A DNA stretch of 34,385 bases from Sulfuricurvum sp. GTDB lineage: Bacteria > Campylobacterota > Campylobacteria > Campylobacterales > Sulfurimonadaceae. The stretch is taken from NCBI GenBank assembly GCA_022729795.1, contig DZBD01000009.1:1-34385 (forward strand), given 5' to 3'. Below, in pieces: positions 10,641-19,918 of the stretch (within the stretch, counting starts at the first letter, position 1; each line of letters starts with the position of its first letter). Made by a program: the position numbers and the translations under genes. Below the pieces are notes generated by a model. The model made no database searches, was not told where the DNA came from, and saw only the letters and a program-made list of their open reading frames with translations.

Positions 10641-11693
10641 ATGGCGGGCGTATTAAGAAGTAGAAGCATTAACGCTGATAATGACGGAAAAGTTTTATCT
10701 ATGCATACACTTAATATGGACGAGCCTTCGAGTGATATAGAGATATATGCTAAAGAAGTATTAAATGCCCTTATTTCCGATAATTTGCCGCCTACCCCGA
10801 ATAATTTTTCACTCTACTTTGACAGACTCTTGGAGGACAAGAGTGAAAACCTTCGTAAGCAGATTGTCTCTATGCTTGAGCTTGAAGAAAACAATGACGA
10901 TGAAAATACTATTTTGCTTGAACAGAGCCTGAAACAGGGATTTGCATCTATTAAAAATGTTCTTGGAATAACGGCAAACTTATATAAAAATATGGCTCTT
11001 ATGACAAAAATTCTTGAAAGAAGAAAAAAAGAACTTCATGAAAATCCTATAATTCAAGCTGCACTAGGTGTTATTTCTACCTTAGAAGGGGATGTTTCTA
11101 AATTAAACACCATTCTTCTCAAGCAAAGTTCACAAATGAAACTTCTTTATGAAGAGACAGCTGCAATTATAAAAAATGTAGAAAATGAGACTATCTTTGA
11201 TAATCAATTCGGTGTTTACAATAAACGAAATCTTCTCCTGAAAATTGAGCAAGAGATGGGATTGATAAAAGAATTTAAGCATAAAAGCTCACTAATAATG
11301 ATAGAACTTTCTCGAGATTTGGTAAAGAGCGTGCAAAATGAAAAAGCAATCATTCTTATGACAAGAACTATTGCCAGACTTTTGCTTAAAACATCAAGAA
11401 GAAGCGATACGGTTGCGCATTACGGAAACGGTGTTTTTGCAATGCTCTTAAAGCATACCGATATTGAGAGTGCAAAAAAAGCAAGCGAGAGACTTTGTGA
11501 TTTAGTTTCAAACAGTAACTTTTTTATGGGAGACCGCGAAATACAGCTTAAAATATCTATCGGAGTTACAAACGTAGATGCAGAGTATTCCGTCGAAGAG
11601 ATAGTGGTCAGTGCGATGAATGCGATTGAAAAAGCTTATACACAATCCGGTGTTGATTACGCTGTTTCACTTAGGTCAAATAATAATTTATGA
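10641..11693 (+). CDS. GGDEF-fold protein with degenerate active-site signature
   Basis: GVYNKRNLL, YGNGVFAML in place of GGDEF, LKISIGVTNVDAE. Confidence 0.75.
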   Translation: MAGVLRSRSINADNDGKVLSMHTLNMDEPSSDIEIYAKEVLNALISDNLPPTPNNFSLYFDRLLEDKSENLRKQIVSMLELEENNDDENTILLEQSLKQGFASIKNVLGITANLYKNMALMTKILERRKKELHENPIIQAALGVISTLEGDVSKLNTILLKQSSQMKLLYEETAAIIKNVENETIFDNQFGVYNKRNLLLKIEQEMGLIKEFKHKSSLIMIELSRDLVKSVQNEKAIILMTRTIARLLLKTSRRSDTVAHYGNGVFAMLLKHTDIESAKKASERLCDLVSNSNFFMGDREIQLKISIGVTNVDAEYSVEEIVVSAMNAIEKAYTQSGVDYAVSLRSNNNL

Positions 11694-11707
11694 AAGTATA
11701 GAGACAA

Positions 11708-12229
11708 ATGAAATTAATTATCGTTGAATATCCGGATAAAAGACTCAAGGAAAAATCCATAAGAGTTGAGAAATTTGATGCAAATTTGCATGAACTTTTA
11801 GATGCAATGTATAGGATTATGATAGAATCTAACGGGATAGGATTAGCTGCAATCCAAGTTGGATATGCCAAAGAAGTCTTGATTTTAAATATCCCCAATG
11901 AAGAGGGTGAACAGCTGAATGATGCTCTTATAGAGATGATAAATCCATTGATTGCATCAAAAAACGGGCAAACAAGTTATCAAGAGGGATGTTTGAGTGT
12001 TCCGAGTTTTTATGAAGATATTATAAGGCATGAAACAATCAGCGTAAATTACCAAGATAGAGACGGAAATACCAAAACTATAGATGCAGAGGGACTTTTG
12101 AGTGTTGCTATTCAGCATGAAATGGATCACTTGAACGGGATTTTATTTATAGATAAACTTTCCTATTCACGAAGAAAAAAATTTGAAAAAGAGTTCAAAA
12201 GAGTTCAAAAAGAGAAAAAACGCTCTTAA
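11708..12229 (+). CDS. def: Peptide deformylase
   Basis: GIGLAAIQVG, EGCLSVP, QHEMDHLNG. Confidence 0.96.
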   Translation: MKLIIVEYPDKRLKEKSIRVEKFDANLHELLDAMYRIMIESNGIGLAAIQVGYAKEVLILNIPNEEGEQLNDALIEMINPLIASKNGQTSYQEGCLSVPSFYEDIIRHETISVNYQDRDGNTKTIDAEGLLSVAIQHEMDHLNGILFIDKLSYSRRKKFEKEFKRVQKEKKRS

Positions 12230-12251
12230 AATATGACGTTTTGTCATATTT
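12229..12251 (+). terminator. Stem-loop after def
   Basis: aaatatgac-gtttt-gtcatattt, 9-bp arms. Confidence 0.45.
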
Positions 12252-12310
12252 ATATCTTAAGAAGAAGAATCAGATACAATATAGGCTAACTATTCGATAG
12301 AGGTTATTGT

Positions 12311-13819
12311 ATGAAAATGGTCGCCTGTGCTACTTATGAAGGGCTAGATGCAAAAGTCGTGTATGTAGAATCTACCTTGACAAAAGGGCTTCCCTCTTTT
12401 TCTATTGTAGGCATCGCCTCTACTGCTATCAATGAAGCCAAAGAAAGAGTAAAATCTGCCCTTCTTAGTAATGAATTTTCATTTCCTCCAAAGAGAATCA
12501 CTATCAATTTAGCACCGAGTGATGTTAAAAAAGAGGGATCACAGTTTGATTTAAGTATAGCACTTCTCATCGCCTTGGATAGTATTCAAGAAGATATAAG
12601 CGACTGGTTTGTGTTTGGAGAGCTTGGACTTGATGGAAACGTAAAAGAAAACATCCAACTCTATCCGCTTATTCTTTCCCTTGCTAACCAGCGATTACTA
12701 TCAAAAGCTATTGTTCCACATGCCAGCCTTGATAAATTATCTAAAATCCCGAATGTAGAATTTTATGGAGTAAAAACACTCCAAGAAGCGATTGATTTGT
12801 TAAAAAATCAAGAAACTGCACAGCCTAGTGTAAAACAAAGTGAAATTGCTTACCCGTTTTATGAGATAGAGGGTGAAAAATACTATTATACCAAAGAGTA
12901 TGATGAAGATTTTACGGATGTTAAAGGGCAAGAAATTGCAAAAAGAGCTTCTCTCATTGCAGCCGCAGGTTTTCATAATATCCTTTTTGAAGGGAGTCCA
13001 GGGTGTGGAAAAAGTATGATAGCAAAAAGAATGCGGTATATATTGCCTCCTATGAATATAGAAGAGATACTTGATATTGCAAAGCTTCAAGCACTTGAAT
13101 TGCAAGAGCCGACTTTTAAGCCTCATAGAAATATGCGTAGCCCGCACCACTCTTCCACCCTTGCCAGTGTCTTTGGAGGAGGTTCTCACAAAGCTCAAAT
13201 CGGAGAGGTCGGATTGGCACATCGGGGAATTTTATTTTTTGATGAACTTCCCCACTTTTCAAAAAACGTATTAGAAGCGCTGAGAGAGCCTATGCAAGAT
13301 AATAAAATAAGGATATCACGCGTGAATTCCAAAGTGGAATATTCAAGCGATTTTTTGTTTGTCGGTGCGATGAACCCTTGCCCATGCGGAAATCTTCTTG
13401 ATCAAGCAAGAGAGTGTAGATGTAGTGAGCTTGAAATCCAAAGATACAAAAATAGACTTTCAGACCCTTTTTTAGACAGAATAGATATAAATGTCGTGAT
13501 GCAAAATGTTAAATCGGAGGACAAAACTAGCTTTAGCTCCAAAGAACTTCATAAAAAAGTAGTAGAAGCGTATATATTTGCAAAAAATAGAGGACAAAAC
13601 AGTTTTAATGCAAAACTCAGCGACAATGATATAGAGAAGTTCTGTTTGCTTAGCGATGAAGCAAGGATAATTTTAGATATGGCAATCGAGAGATTTTCTT
13701 TGACATTTAGAAGTATTAAAAAAGTTCAGAAAGTTTCCCGCACAATTGCGGATTTAGACAAAAGTGAAATAATCCAAAAAAGTCATATTTTAGAAGCTTT
13801 AAGTTATAGGCGAAGATAG
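12311..13819 (+). CDS. comM: YifB/ComM-family Mg-chelatase-like AAA+ ATPase
   Basis: GLPSFSIVGIASTAINEAKERVKSAL, GSPGCGKSMIAKR, HRGILFFDELPHFSKNVLEALREP, GAMNPCPCG. Confidence 0.93.
   Translation: MKMVACATYEGLDAKVVYVESTLTKGLPSFSIVGIASTAINEAKERVKSALLSNEFSFPPKRITINLAPSDVKKEGSQFDLSIALLIALDSIQEDISDWFVFGELGLDGNVKENIQLYPLILSLANQRLLSKAIVPHASLDKLSKIPNVEFYGVKTLQEAIDLLKNQETAQPSVKQSEIAYPFYEIEGEKYYYTKEYDEDFTDVKGQEIAKRASLIAAAGFHNILFEGSPGCGKSMIAKRMRYILPPMNIEEILDIAKLQALELQEPTFKPHRNMRSPHHSSTLASVFGGGSHKAQIGEVGLAHRGILFFDELPHFSKNVLEALREPMQDNKIRISRVNSKVEYSSDFLFVGAMNPCPCGNLLDQARECRCSELEIQRYKNRLSDPFLDRIDINVVMQNVKSEDKTSFSSKELHKKVVEAYIFAKNRGQNSFNAKLSDNDIEKFCLLSDEARIILDMAIERFSLTFRSIKKVQKVSRTIADLDKSEIIQKSHILEALSYRRR
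12714..12724 (+). repeat. WTCCACATGCC motif copy inside comM
   Basis: ttccacatgcc; encodes V-P-H-A-S. Confidence 0.85.
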
Positions 13820-13821
13820 TT

Positions 13822-13851
13822 CTTGGCATGTGGATATTTCCACATGCCAAG
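13822..13851. terminator. Inverted pair of WTCCACATGCC, bidirectional terminator-like hairpin
   Basis: cttggcatgtgga-tatt-tccacatgccaag, 13-bp perfect arms, between convergent comM and metH; copies 13825-13835 (-), 13838-13848 (+). Confidence 0.85.
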
Positions 13852-13861
13852 ATATTGCTGT

Positions 13862-16800
13862 TTAGACATTGTAGTATGTAGCACTTGGATGATACACAAC
13901 CAAGGCTGAGGTAGATTGTTCGGGGTGTATCTGGAAAGTCTCACTGAGTTCAATTCCAAACTCTTCAGGTTTTAACAAATCAAAGAGTGGACGGTTGAGC
14001 TCTAAATCGGGGCAGGCTGCATAACCAAAAGAGTATCTAGCCCCTTGGTATTTGTTCATTTGAACATCTGCTAAGGTATTTCCCTCCCCCTCAGAAATAT
14101 TTAAATCTAGTCGTATCTGTTTGTGCACCATCTCGGCGAGTGCCTCAGCTAGTTCGACTCCAAGACCGTGAAACTGATAATACTCCGTATAGTTTCCCGT
14201 CTCAAAAATTTCTCTTTCGATTTCACTTATTTTACTTCCCGCACTCACGCAGGTCAGTGCAATAACGTCATGTCTATCGGAGTGAAAAAAATCACTCAAA
14301 GCACGGTGGGGCTTTCGTCTTTGTCTTGGAAAAGTAAATTGTGCCGTAGCTCTGCCTATCACATGTTCCAAATGTTCACGGTTGATCTCATCCTCAGAGT
14401 TATACCCCTCGCTTTCATCAAAAATTAAAAGCGTATTGTCATCACTTCTGCAAGGCCAATAGCCATAAACGATGGTCGGTTCAAAGAGTTTTTCCTCTAA
14501 AAATCTGCGTTTAAGTTTTTCATATGCCGGCCATACCACTTGGCTCAGTTGTTTTTCATAGGCTTCATTCGTCATCCCTTTTGAGCTATAACCCCAGCGA
14601 GATTTAAAAAGTATTTTATGATTTATCCATTCAAATGCCATCTCTATTTGAGATTCTGTGAGCTTCATCTCTCTTCTTCCCCAAAATGGGGGAGTCGGAA
14701 CCTTCACATCACGTGCCGGCATTTTGATTTGTGCAAAAGGAGGGATAATAAACTCCTCTTTTACTAGAAGAGGTTTTTCTATCCCATCCTTGGCGTGCAA
14801 ATCTGTATCGAAATTCCCCTTTTCTATTCTGCTCATTGCCGTTACTCCGTCAAACGCATCCTTGCAGTAAAAAATAGGTCCATCGTAAAAAGGTCGGCAA
14901 AAATCATCTATAAATGCACGGGTAAGTGCCGCTCCACCTAAAAGGATAGGGATTTTTATCCCCTCTTTTTGAAGTGCTTCGAGATTATCTTTCATCACTT
15001 GTGTAGATTTCACTAAAAGCCCACTCATCCCCAAAGCGCTTGCCTTAGACTCTTTGAGAGTTTTTACAAACGATTCAAGATCTACTTTTATCCCAAGATT
15101 AATTACTTTGAATCCGTTATTGGAGAGGATAATATCTACAAGATTTTTGCCGACATCGTGCACATCTCCTTTTACGGTTCCCAAAATAAGGGTCGTATCT
15201 ACCTCTTTGTCTACTTTAGGAAGATAAGGGTTGAGGTAGTCCACTGTTTTTTTCATAGTTTCTGCACTTTGGAGTACAAATGGGAGCTGCATCTGCCCTG
15301 AACCAAAAAGTTCCCCGACTGTTTTCATCGCATCAATGAGAATCTCATTGACTATTTTCTCAGGTGCAATTGTGTGACGTGCCTCTTCTACAAGAGGAAT
15401 CATCCGTTCTTTGTCCCCATCCATCAGAAGTTTGGCAATTTTTTCTTCGGTATTCATAGCGAGATACGCCGCATCTTGGATATCGTTGTCCACAGCTTCT
15501 TTGGTGCTAAAGTGCTCTATAAAAGTGAAAAGTGCTTCTCCGTTTGGCTTACGGTTGAAAATAAGATCATTACAGATTTCTTGATCTTGTTCACTGATTT
15601 TATTCAGCGGGATGATGTGCTGTACATTGATGATAACACTTGTGAGTCCAGCCTCAATACAGTGGTGTAAAAACATAGAGTTAAGATAAGGTCTAGCATC
15701 TTTATCAAGTCCGAAAGAGATGTTTGAGAGTCCCAAAACGGCGCCCACTTCAGGGTGACGCAGGCGTAATAATCGAATTGCTTCGATGGTATTTATTCCG
15801 GCATCTCTATATTCTTCGTCCCCGCTTCCAAGAGTAAATGTAAGTAAATCAAACACCAAATCTTCGGGATTGATGCCGTGCTTTTTTATTGCGAGTTCAT
15901 AAATACGCTCGGCAATTTCAAGTTTACGCTCGAGTGTTTTTGCCATCCCAATTTCATCTATAGTTAGACAAACAAGAGCTGCTCCAAATTTTTTTGCAAG
16001 CTGACAAACAGTGTCGAATTTTTCTATCCCGTCTTCAAGATTGACAGAGTTTATAATAGCTTTTCCACCGATGAGTTTGAGTGCTTCTTCAAGGGCAGGG
16101 GTCTGAGTAGAATCGGGCATCATAGGAAGTGCAATTTTTTGAGCGTACAAAGAGATAACTTTGTTCATATCTTTTGTTTCATCGCGACCTGCAAAACCGA
16201 CGCTCACATCCAATGCATGTGCCCCGACGCGTACTTGTTGTTGCGCGACGCTGAGAGTTCCCTCGTAATCTTCTATGAGTAAAAGTTCTCTAAAAGCTTT
16301 AGAACCCGTTGCATTGCTACGTTCACCTATAAGAAGCGGTGCAGGTTCTTGCATAAGAGCAACAGTTCCAAAAAGAGATGCCAAGGCATTAGGCTGATTT
16401 CCACATGCCGGCTTAGGTGTTTTACTGCTCACACGATTAACAAGTGCGCGTATATGTTGTGGAGTCGTGCCGCAACATCCACCCAAAAAGCTAACTCCCT
16501 CAAAGGCTAAAAAGGCTTCTTGTTTGTCTGCAAACTCATCGGGTCCCATAGGGTAATAGGTATAGCCTCCGCGATTTTGAGGCAATCCTGCATTGGCGTG
16601 CACGCTGATTGGTTTGCCCCAAAGTTCACTAAGTGTACGTACATGTTTGAGCACTTGTTCAGGTCCGGTCCCGCAGTTAAAGCCTAAGCTCAAAATATCA
16701 AAAGGTTCCAAAATAGTCGCAATAGTTCCTGCATCCGTGCCTATAAGCATTGTACCACTGAGTTCAATTGTAACGGAAACCATAATGGGGATTTGTACTT

Positions 16801-17353
16801 CTCTTTGACGGTTCGCTTCCTCACAGGCATGGAGTGCGGCTTTGATTTGAAGCGGGTCTTGGCAGGTCTCAAGCAAGAAAACATCCACGCCGCCATCAAT
16901 AAGCGCTAAACAAAATTCAGTATAGCCTTTGTACATTTCATCATAATGGATATGCCCCAAAGAGGGGAGTTTCGTACCTGGACCTATAGAGCCAAGAACA
17001 AAACGGGGATGCTCATGGGTAGAGAACCTTGCACACTCTTTTTTTACAAGCTCCGCGCCGGCTTTGGTAAGCTCATACGCACGATGCCCAATTTGGTATT
17101 CATCCAAAACCCAAGAGAAGGAGCCAAAAGTATTTGTAGTAATAAAATCGGCTCCGGCAGTTAAATAAGCATGAAAAATTTCACTCAAAATTTCAGGGCA
17201 GGTAACATTTAAAAGTTCATTACAACCCTCGTTTCCCTCCCATGCGGCATGTGGAATCTTCTCATCCCTCTGTTGGAGCTGTGTGCCCATCGCTCCGTCT
17301 ATAATAAGAGGGCGTTTTTTTATTGTTTCTAAAATATAATTTTTTGTGTTCAT
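13862..17353 (-). CDS. metH: Cobalamin-dependent methionine synthase
   Basis: DGAMGTQLQ, GGCCGTTPQHI, GERSNATGSKAFRE, VKGDVHDVGKNLV (B12-binding DxHxxG), activation domain. Confidence 0.97.
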   Translation of the reverse strand: MNTKNYILETIKKRPLIIDGAMGTQLQQRDEKIPHAAWEGNEGCNELLNVTCPEILSEIFHAYLTAGADFITTNTFGSFSWVLDEYQIGHRAYELTKAGAELVKKECARFSTHEHPRFVLGSIGPGTKLPSLGHIHYDEMYKGYTEFCLALIDGGVDVFLLETCQDPLQIKAALHACEEANRQREVQIPIMVSVTIELSGTMLIGTDAGTIATILEPFDILSLGFNCGTGPEQVLKHVRTLSELWGKPISVHANAGLPQNRGGYTYYPMGPDEFADKQEAFLAFEGVSFLGGCCGTTPQHIRALVNRVSSKTPKPACGNQPNALASLFGTVALMQEPAPLLIGERSNATGSKAFRELLLIEDYEGTLSVAQQQVRVGAHALDVSVGFAGRDETKDMNKVISLYAQKIALPMMPDSTQTPALEEALKLIGGKAIINSVNLEDGIEKFDTVCQLAKKFGAALVCLTIDEIGMAKTLERKLEIAERIYELAIKKHGINPEDLVFDLLTFTLGSGDEEYRDAGINTIEAIRLLRLRHPEVGAVLGLSNISFGLDKDARPYLNSMFLHHCIEAGLTSVIINVQHIIPLNKISEQDQEICNDLIFNRKPNGEALFTFIEHFSTKEAVDNDIQDAAYLAMNTEEKIAKLLMDGDKERMIPLVEEARHTIAPEKIVNEILIDAMKTVGELFGSGQMQLPFVLQSAETMKKTVDYLNPYLPKVDKEVDTTLILGTVKGDVHDVGKNLVDIILSNNGFKVINLGIKVDLESFVKTLKESKASALGMSGLLVKSTQVMKDNLEALQKEGIKIPILLGGAALTRAFIDDFCRPFYDGPIFYCKDAFDGVTAMSRIEKGNFDTDLHAKDGIEKPLLVKEEFIIPPFAQIKMPARDVKVPTPPFWGRREMKLTESQIEMAFEWINHKILFKSRWGYSSKGMTNEAYEKQLSQVVWPAYEKLKRRFLEEKLFEPTIVYGYWPCRSDDNTLLIFDESEGYNSEDEINREHLEHVIGRATAQFTFPRQRRKPHRALSDFFHSDRHDVIALTCVSAGSKISEIEREIFETGNYTEYYQFHGLGVELAEALAEMVHKQIRLDLNISEGEGNTLADVQMNKYQGARYSFGYAACPDLELNRPLFDLLKPEEFGIELSETFQIHPEQSTSALVVYHPSATYYNV
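16399..16409 (+). repeat. WTCCACATGCC motif copy inside metH
   Basis: ttccacatgccgg; gene strand reads A-C-G-N. Confidence 0.8.
17246..17256 (-). repeat. WTCCACATGCC motif copy inside metH
   Basis: ggcatgtggaa on + strand; encodes I-P-H-A-A on gene strand. Confidence 0.85.
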
Positions 17354-17486
17354 TGCATTTATGTCTTTTTAGTGTTATTTTAGCAAAGAAGAGCATAAAG
17401 AAGACTTTGTGATTTTTATTGCAGGAGAATCAAAAGCTATAGAATAAACATGTGCTATAATTAAAAAAAAATAAAGGGAGTGGATT

Positions 17487-18524
17487 GTGATTAAAAATAT
17501 ATTGAATGTTTCATTATTAACTGCAATATTGCTGTTAAGCGGGTGCGGGGAAGACAGTGAGGGCGTGAGTCAATTAGAGACACAGCAAATGCTAGACGAA
17601 GGAGATTTTGCCGGTGTTATAGCAAAGCTTGAAAATGGTGCAGACTCTAATTCAAATAATTTAGCTTTAGGTGCGGCTTATATGGGTAAGGCGGGTCTTG
17701 CTTTGCCCTCTTTAATTGAAATTATCGATAAAAGCGGAGATTCGTCGGATAATGCTTTTGGAACATTTATTCAGGATGTTGATACTAAAAAGAGTGCAAC
17801 GGCTTTGAACGACTTGGAAAAAGCATCAGGTTATTATAAGAAAGTAATCGGAGATGTCTGTGATGAAACGCATAGCACTACTCTCAATAGTGAGAGTAAA
17901 GATATTTGTCTTTTTCTAGGACTCTCCCAAACACTCAAAGCTGCAACAACGATTACTTATATAGCGGATGATATTGCAAGTTTTGGCGAAGAAGGTGCCA
18001 CAGAAGATCCTAAACTTAAAGCTTCTACCTGCGCAATGCAGTATGCAGCAGGTGGGAGCGTAGATTCAAAATGTAGTGTTGTTTCACAAGGTAATATTGC
18101 TTTTGCCAACGGTAGAACGTATGAAGAGATAGCTATGACGACAAGTGATGAAACTTTTAATTATTTAGTTATAAATCAGACAACAGCCGTAACTAACGGT
18201 TTTTGTCCGGCTAATGATTTCTCTTCAAGAGTCGTTCCGGAAAAAAATGTACCATATACTCCGCCTACCGGTTTTCATGTATGTCCGCTCGCAGAAACAA
18301 ATGCAACCAAAGAACTTACTACGGCTGAGGTACTCGTACAGGCCTTAAACGAGGGAACAGACTCTATCGGTGTGACTTCCAATAAAGATATACAAGATTC
18401 CGTCGATGAATTTAAGTGCGAAGTTTTGGGCGGAAACTATTCCAATAATCAATGTACAGGTGCAGACTTAGCAGATAAAGTTACTGACGACCAAGTCATA
18501 CAATATATTAACGATAAAAACTAA
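17487..18524 (+). CDS. Lipoprotein, cysteine-rich, unknown function
   Basis: Lipobox LLSGC; multiple additional Cys in mature region; adjacent to TraF-like beta-barrel gene. Confidence 0.7.
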   Translation: MIKNILNVSLLTAILLLSGCGEDSEGVSQLETQQMLDEGDFAGVIAKLENGADSNSNNLALGAAYMGKAGLALPSLIEIIDKSGDSSDNAFGTFIQDVDTKKSATALNDLEKASGYYKKVIGDVCDETHSTTLNSESKDICLFLGLSQTLKAATTITYIADDIASFGEEGATEDPKLKASTCAMQYAAGGSVDSKCSVVSQGNIAFANGRTYEEIAMTTSDETFNYLVINQTTAVTNGFCPANDFSSRVVPEKNVPYTPPTGFHVCPLAETNATKELTTAEVLVQALNEGTDSIGVTSNKDIQDSVDEFKCEVLGGNYSNNQCTGADLADKVTDDQVIQYINDKN

Positions 18525-18535
18525 GAGGGTTTAAT

Positions 18536-19717
18536 ATGAAAAAAATAATATCACTAGCACTTTTAGGCGCTACAACTTCCTTGATGGCTATGTATGCCGA
18601 ACATGCGTATCTTTATAAAGACCCTCGTATTATGGGAATGGGTGGAGCTAACGTTGCCGTGGGTTCTTATTCAACTTCCGTTTTTTCAAACCCTGCAGGA
18701 CTGGCAAGCATCAAAAAAGAGCATGGCTTTGAAGTGGATTTACTCGGTATCGGTGTGTCAGTATCGGAAAAATCGCAAGAATTTATGGATGATATCAATA
18801 ACGTAGATTCTGAAGATAGTGCTGCAATGACGGCAATTTTAAATAAATATTCCGGAAAACATTTTCATGTAGGCGTAGATAATTATACGGCATTGTCAAA
18901 AAATTCTGAAGCATTTGCTTGGAGTATCGGGATGTTGGCGGCTGCCGACGTTAATTTTATGGCACATGGAAACGGAAGCCTCACGGGCGGACTTTTAGAG
19001 ACAAGTTCAAGAGGATACGGAGGTCTTGTTCTTGGCGGAGCTATCCCGTATGATACGGAGATTGGGCGCGTAGATATCGGGGTAGGTTTAAAATATATTA
19101 ATCTAACTTCTTACGAAGGAACATTGGGCGTTACGGATTTGACAAATACGGATGATGATGCAACAAAAATACTTCAAGACAAATATGAGAAAACAGCTAC
19201 GGGGATAGGAATGGATTTGGGTGCTACTTTGCACCCTTTTGCCGAAAATATTTGGCATCCTGCCGTTGGTATGAGCATTTTAAATATAGGTGCTATGAGT
19301 ATGGACGACAACTACGGAGGACAACCGATGAGTGTTAATCTTGGTGCTAGCGTAACTCCGGAAGTTCCCTATTTTGATAAACTAGTCTTCGCCGTAGATT
19401 ATGTAGATTTATTTAATGCCAACAAACTACGCATATATAATTATAATAGCGTAGGTGAGACGGTGGGATATTCAGATTATGCAGACACTGATTTTATGAA
19501 AAGATTACGCTTAGGTGCCGGTTTAGGTCTAGTCGATAGTACTTATTTTTCCTCAGCCGTCAATGTAGGTATCTACCAAAGTGCTTATACGGCAGGCTTG
19601 AATATGGAAGTGACTATATTAAAATTAAATTTCACCACTTATCAGGAGCAAATAGGATCAGGAAGTGTGGATATATCTGATAGAAGATATATGGCACAAA
19701 TCGGTCTCGGCTGGTAA
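18536..19717 (+). CDS. TraF-like / PorV-like outer membrane beta-barrel protein
   Basis: Signal peptide; 'DPRIMGMGGANVAVGSYSTSVFSNPAGLA' typical of TraF-like/FadL-like barrels; terminal aromatic residue. Confidence 0.7.
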   Translation: MKKIISLALLGATTSLMAMYAEHAYLYKDPRIMGMGGANVAVGSYSTSVFSNPAGLASIKKEHGFEVDLLGIGVSVSEKSQEFMDDINNVDSEDSAAMTAILNKYSGKHFHVGVDNYTALSKNSEAFAWSIGMLAAADVNFMAHGNGSLTGGLLETSSRGYGGLVLGGAIPYDTEIGRVDIGVGLKYINLTSYEGTLGVTDLTNTDDDATKILQDKYEKTATGIGMDLGATLHPFAENIWHPAVGMSILNIGAMSMDDNYGGQPMSVNLGASVTPEVPYFDKLVFAVDYVDLFNANKLRIYNYNSVGETVGYSDYADTDFMKRLRLGAGLGLVDSTYFSSAVNVGIYQSAYTAGLNMEVTILKLNFTTYQEQIGSGSVDISDRRYMAQIGLGW

Positions 19718-19735
19718 TTTTTTTAGGCTCTGTAA

Positions 19736-19746
19736 TTCCACATGCC
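19736..19746 (+). repeat. Single intergenic WTCCACATGCC motif copy
   Basis: ttccacatgccaagat, downstream of the gene ending at 19717. Confidence 0.85.
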
Positions 19747-19847
19747 AAGATATCCGTGAATATTTATATATTCTCTCGGGTGTCTTCGGATAAAACTTAT
19801 AAAAATCATAATATTTACTAACTTTGACGAAATAAATGAAAATTATA

Positions 19848-19877
19848 TTGACTTAATGCGTCAATAAGTTGTACAAT
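19848..19877 (+). promoter_or_regulatory. Candidate sigma70 promoter with overlapping inverted repeat
   Basis: TTGACT - 18 bp - TACAAT; inverted repeat attgac-ttaatgc-gtcaat at 19847-19865. Confidence 0.5.
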
Positions 19878-19918
19878 GACGACGAAACTAAAAAATAAAG
19901 AGGAGTTTTATCGTTATT

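Noticed and set aside
12191-12210. Tandem gagttcaaaa duplication at the end of def
   Set aside because: Two short units in a lysine-rich C-terminal tail; consistent with simple slippage.
12800-13222. 140-aa minus-strand ORF inside comM
   Set aside because: Antisense shadow of a conserved gene; no recognisable domain.
18536-19717. TraF-like gene as evidence for a conjugative element
   Set aside because: The name comes from a family label; no other conjugation genes in the window and the gene looks like a general outer-membrane barrel.
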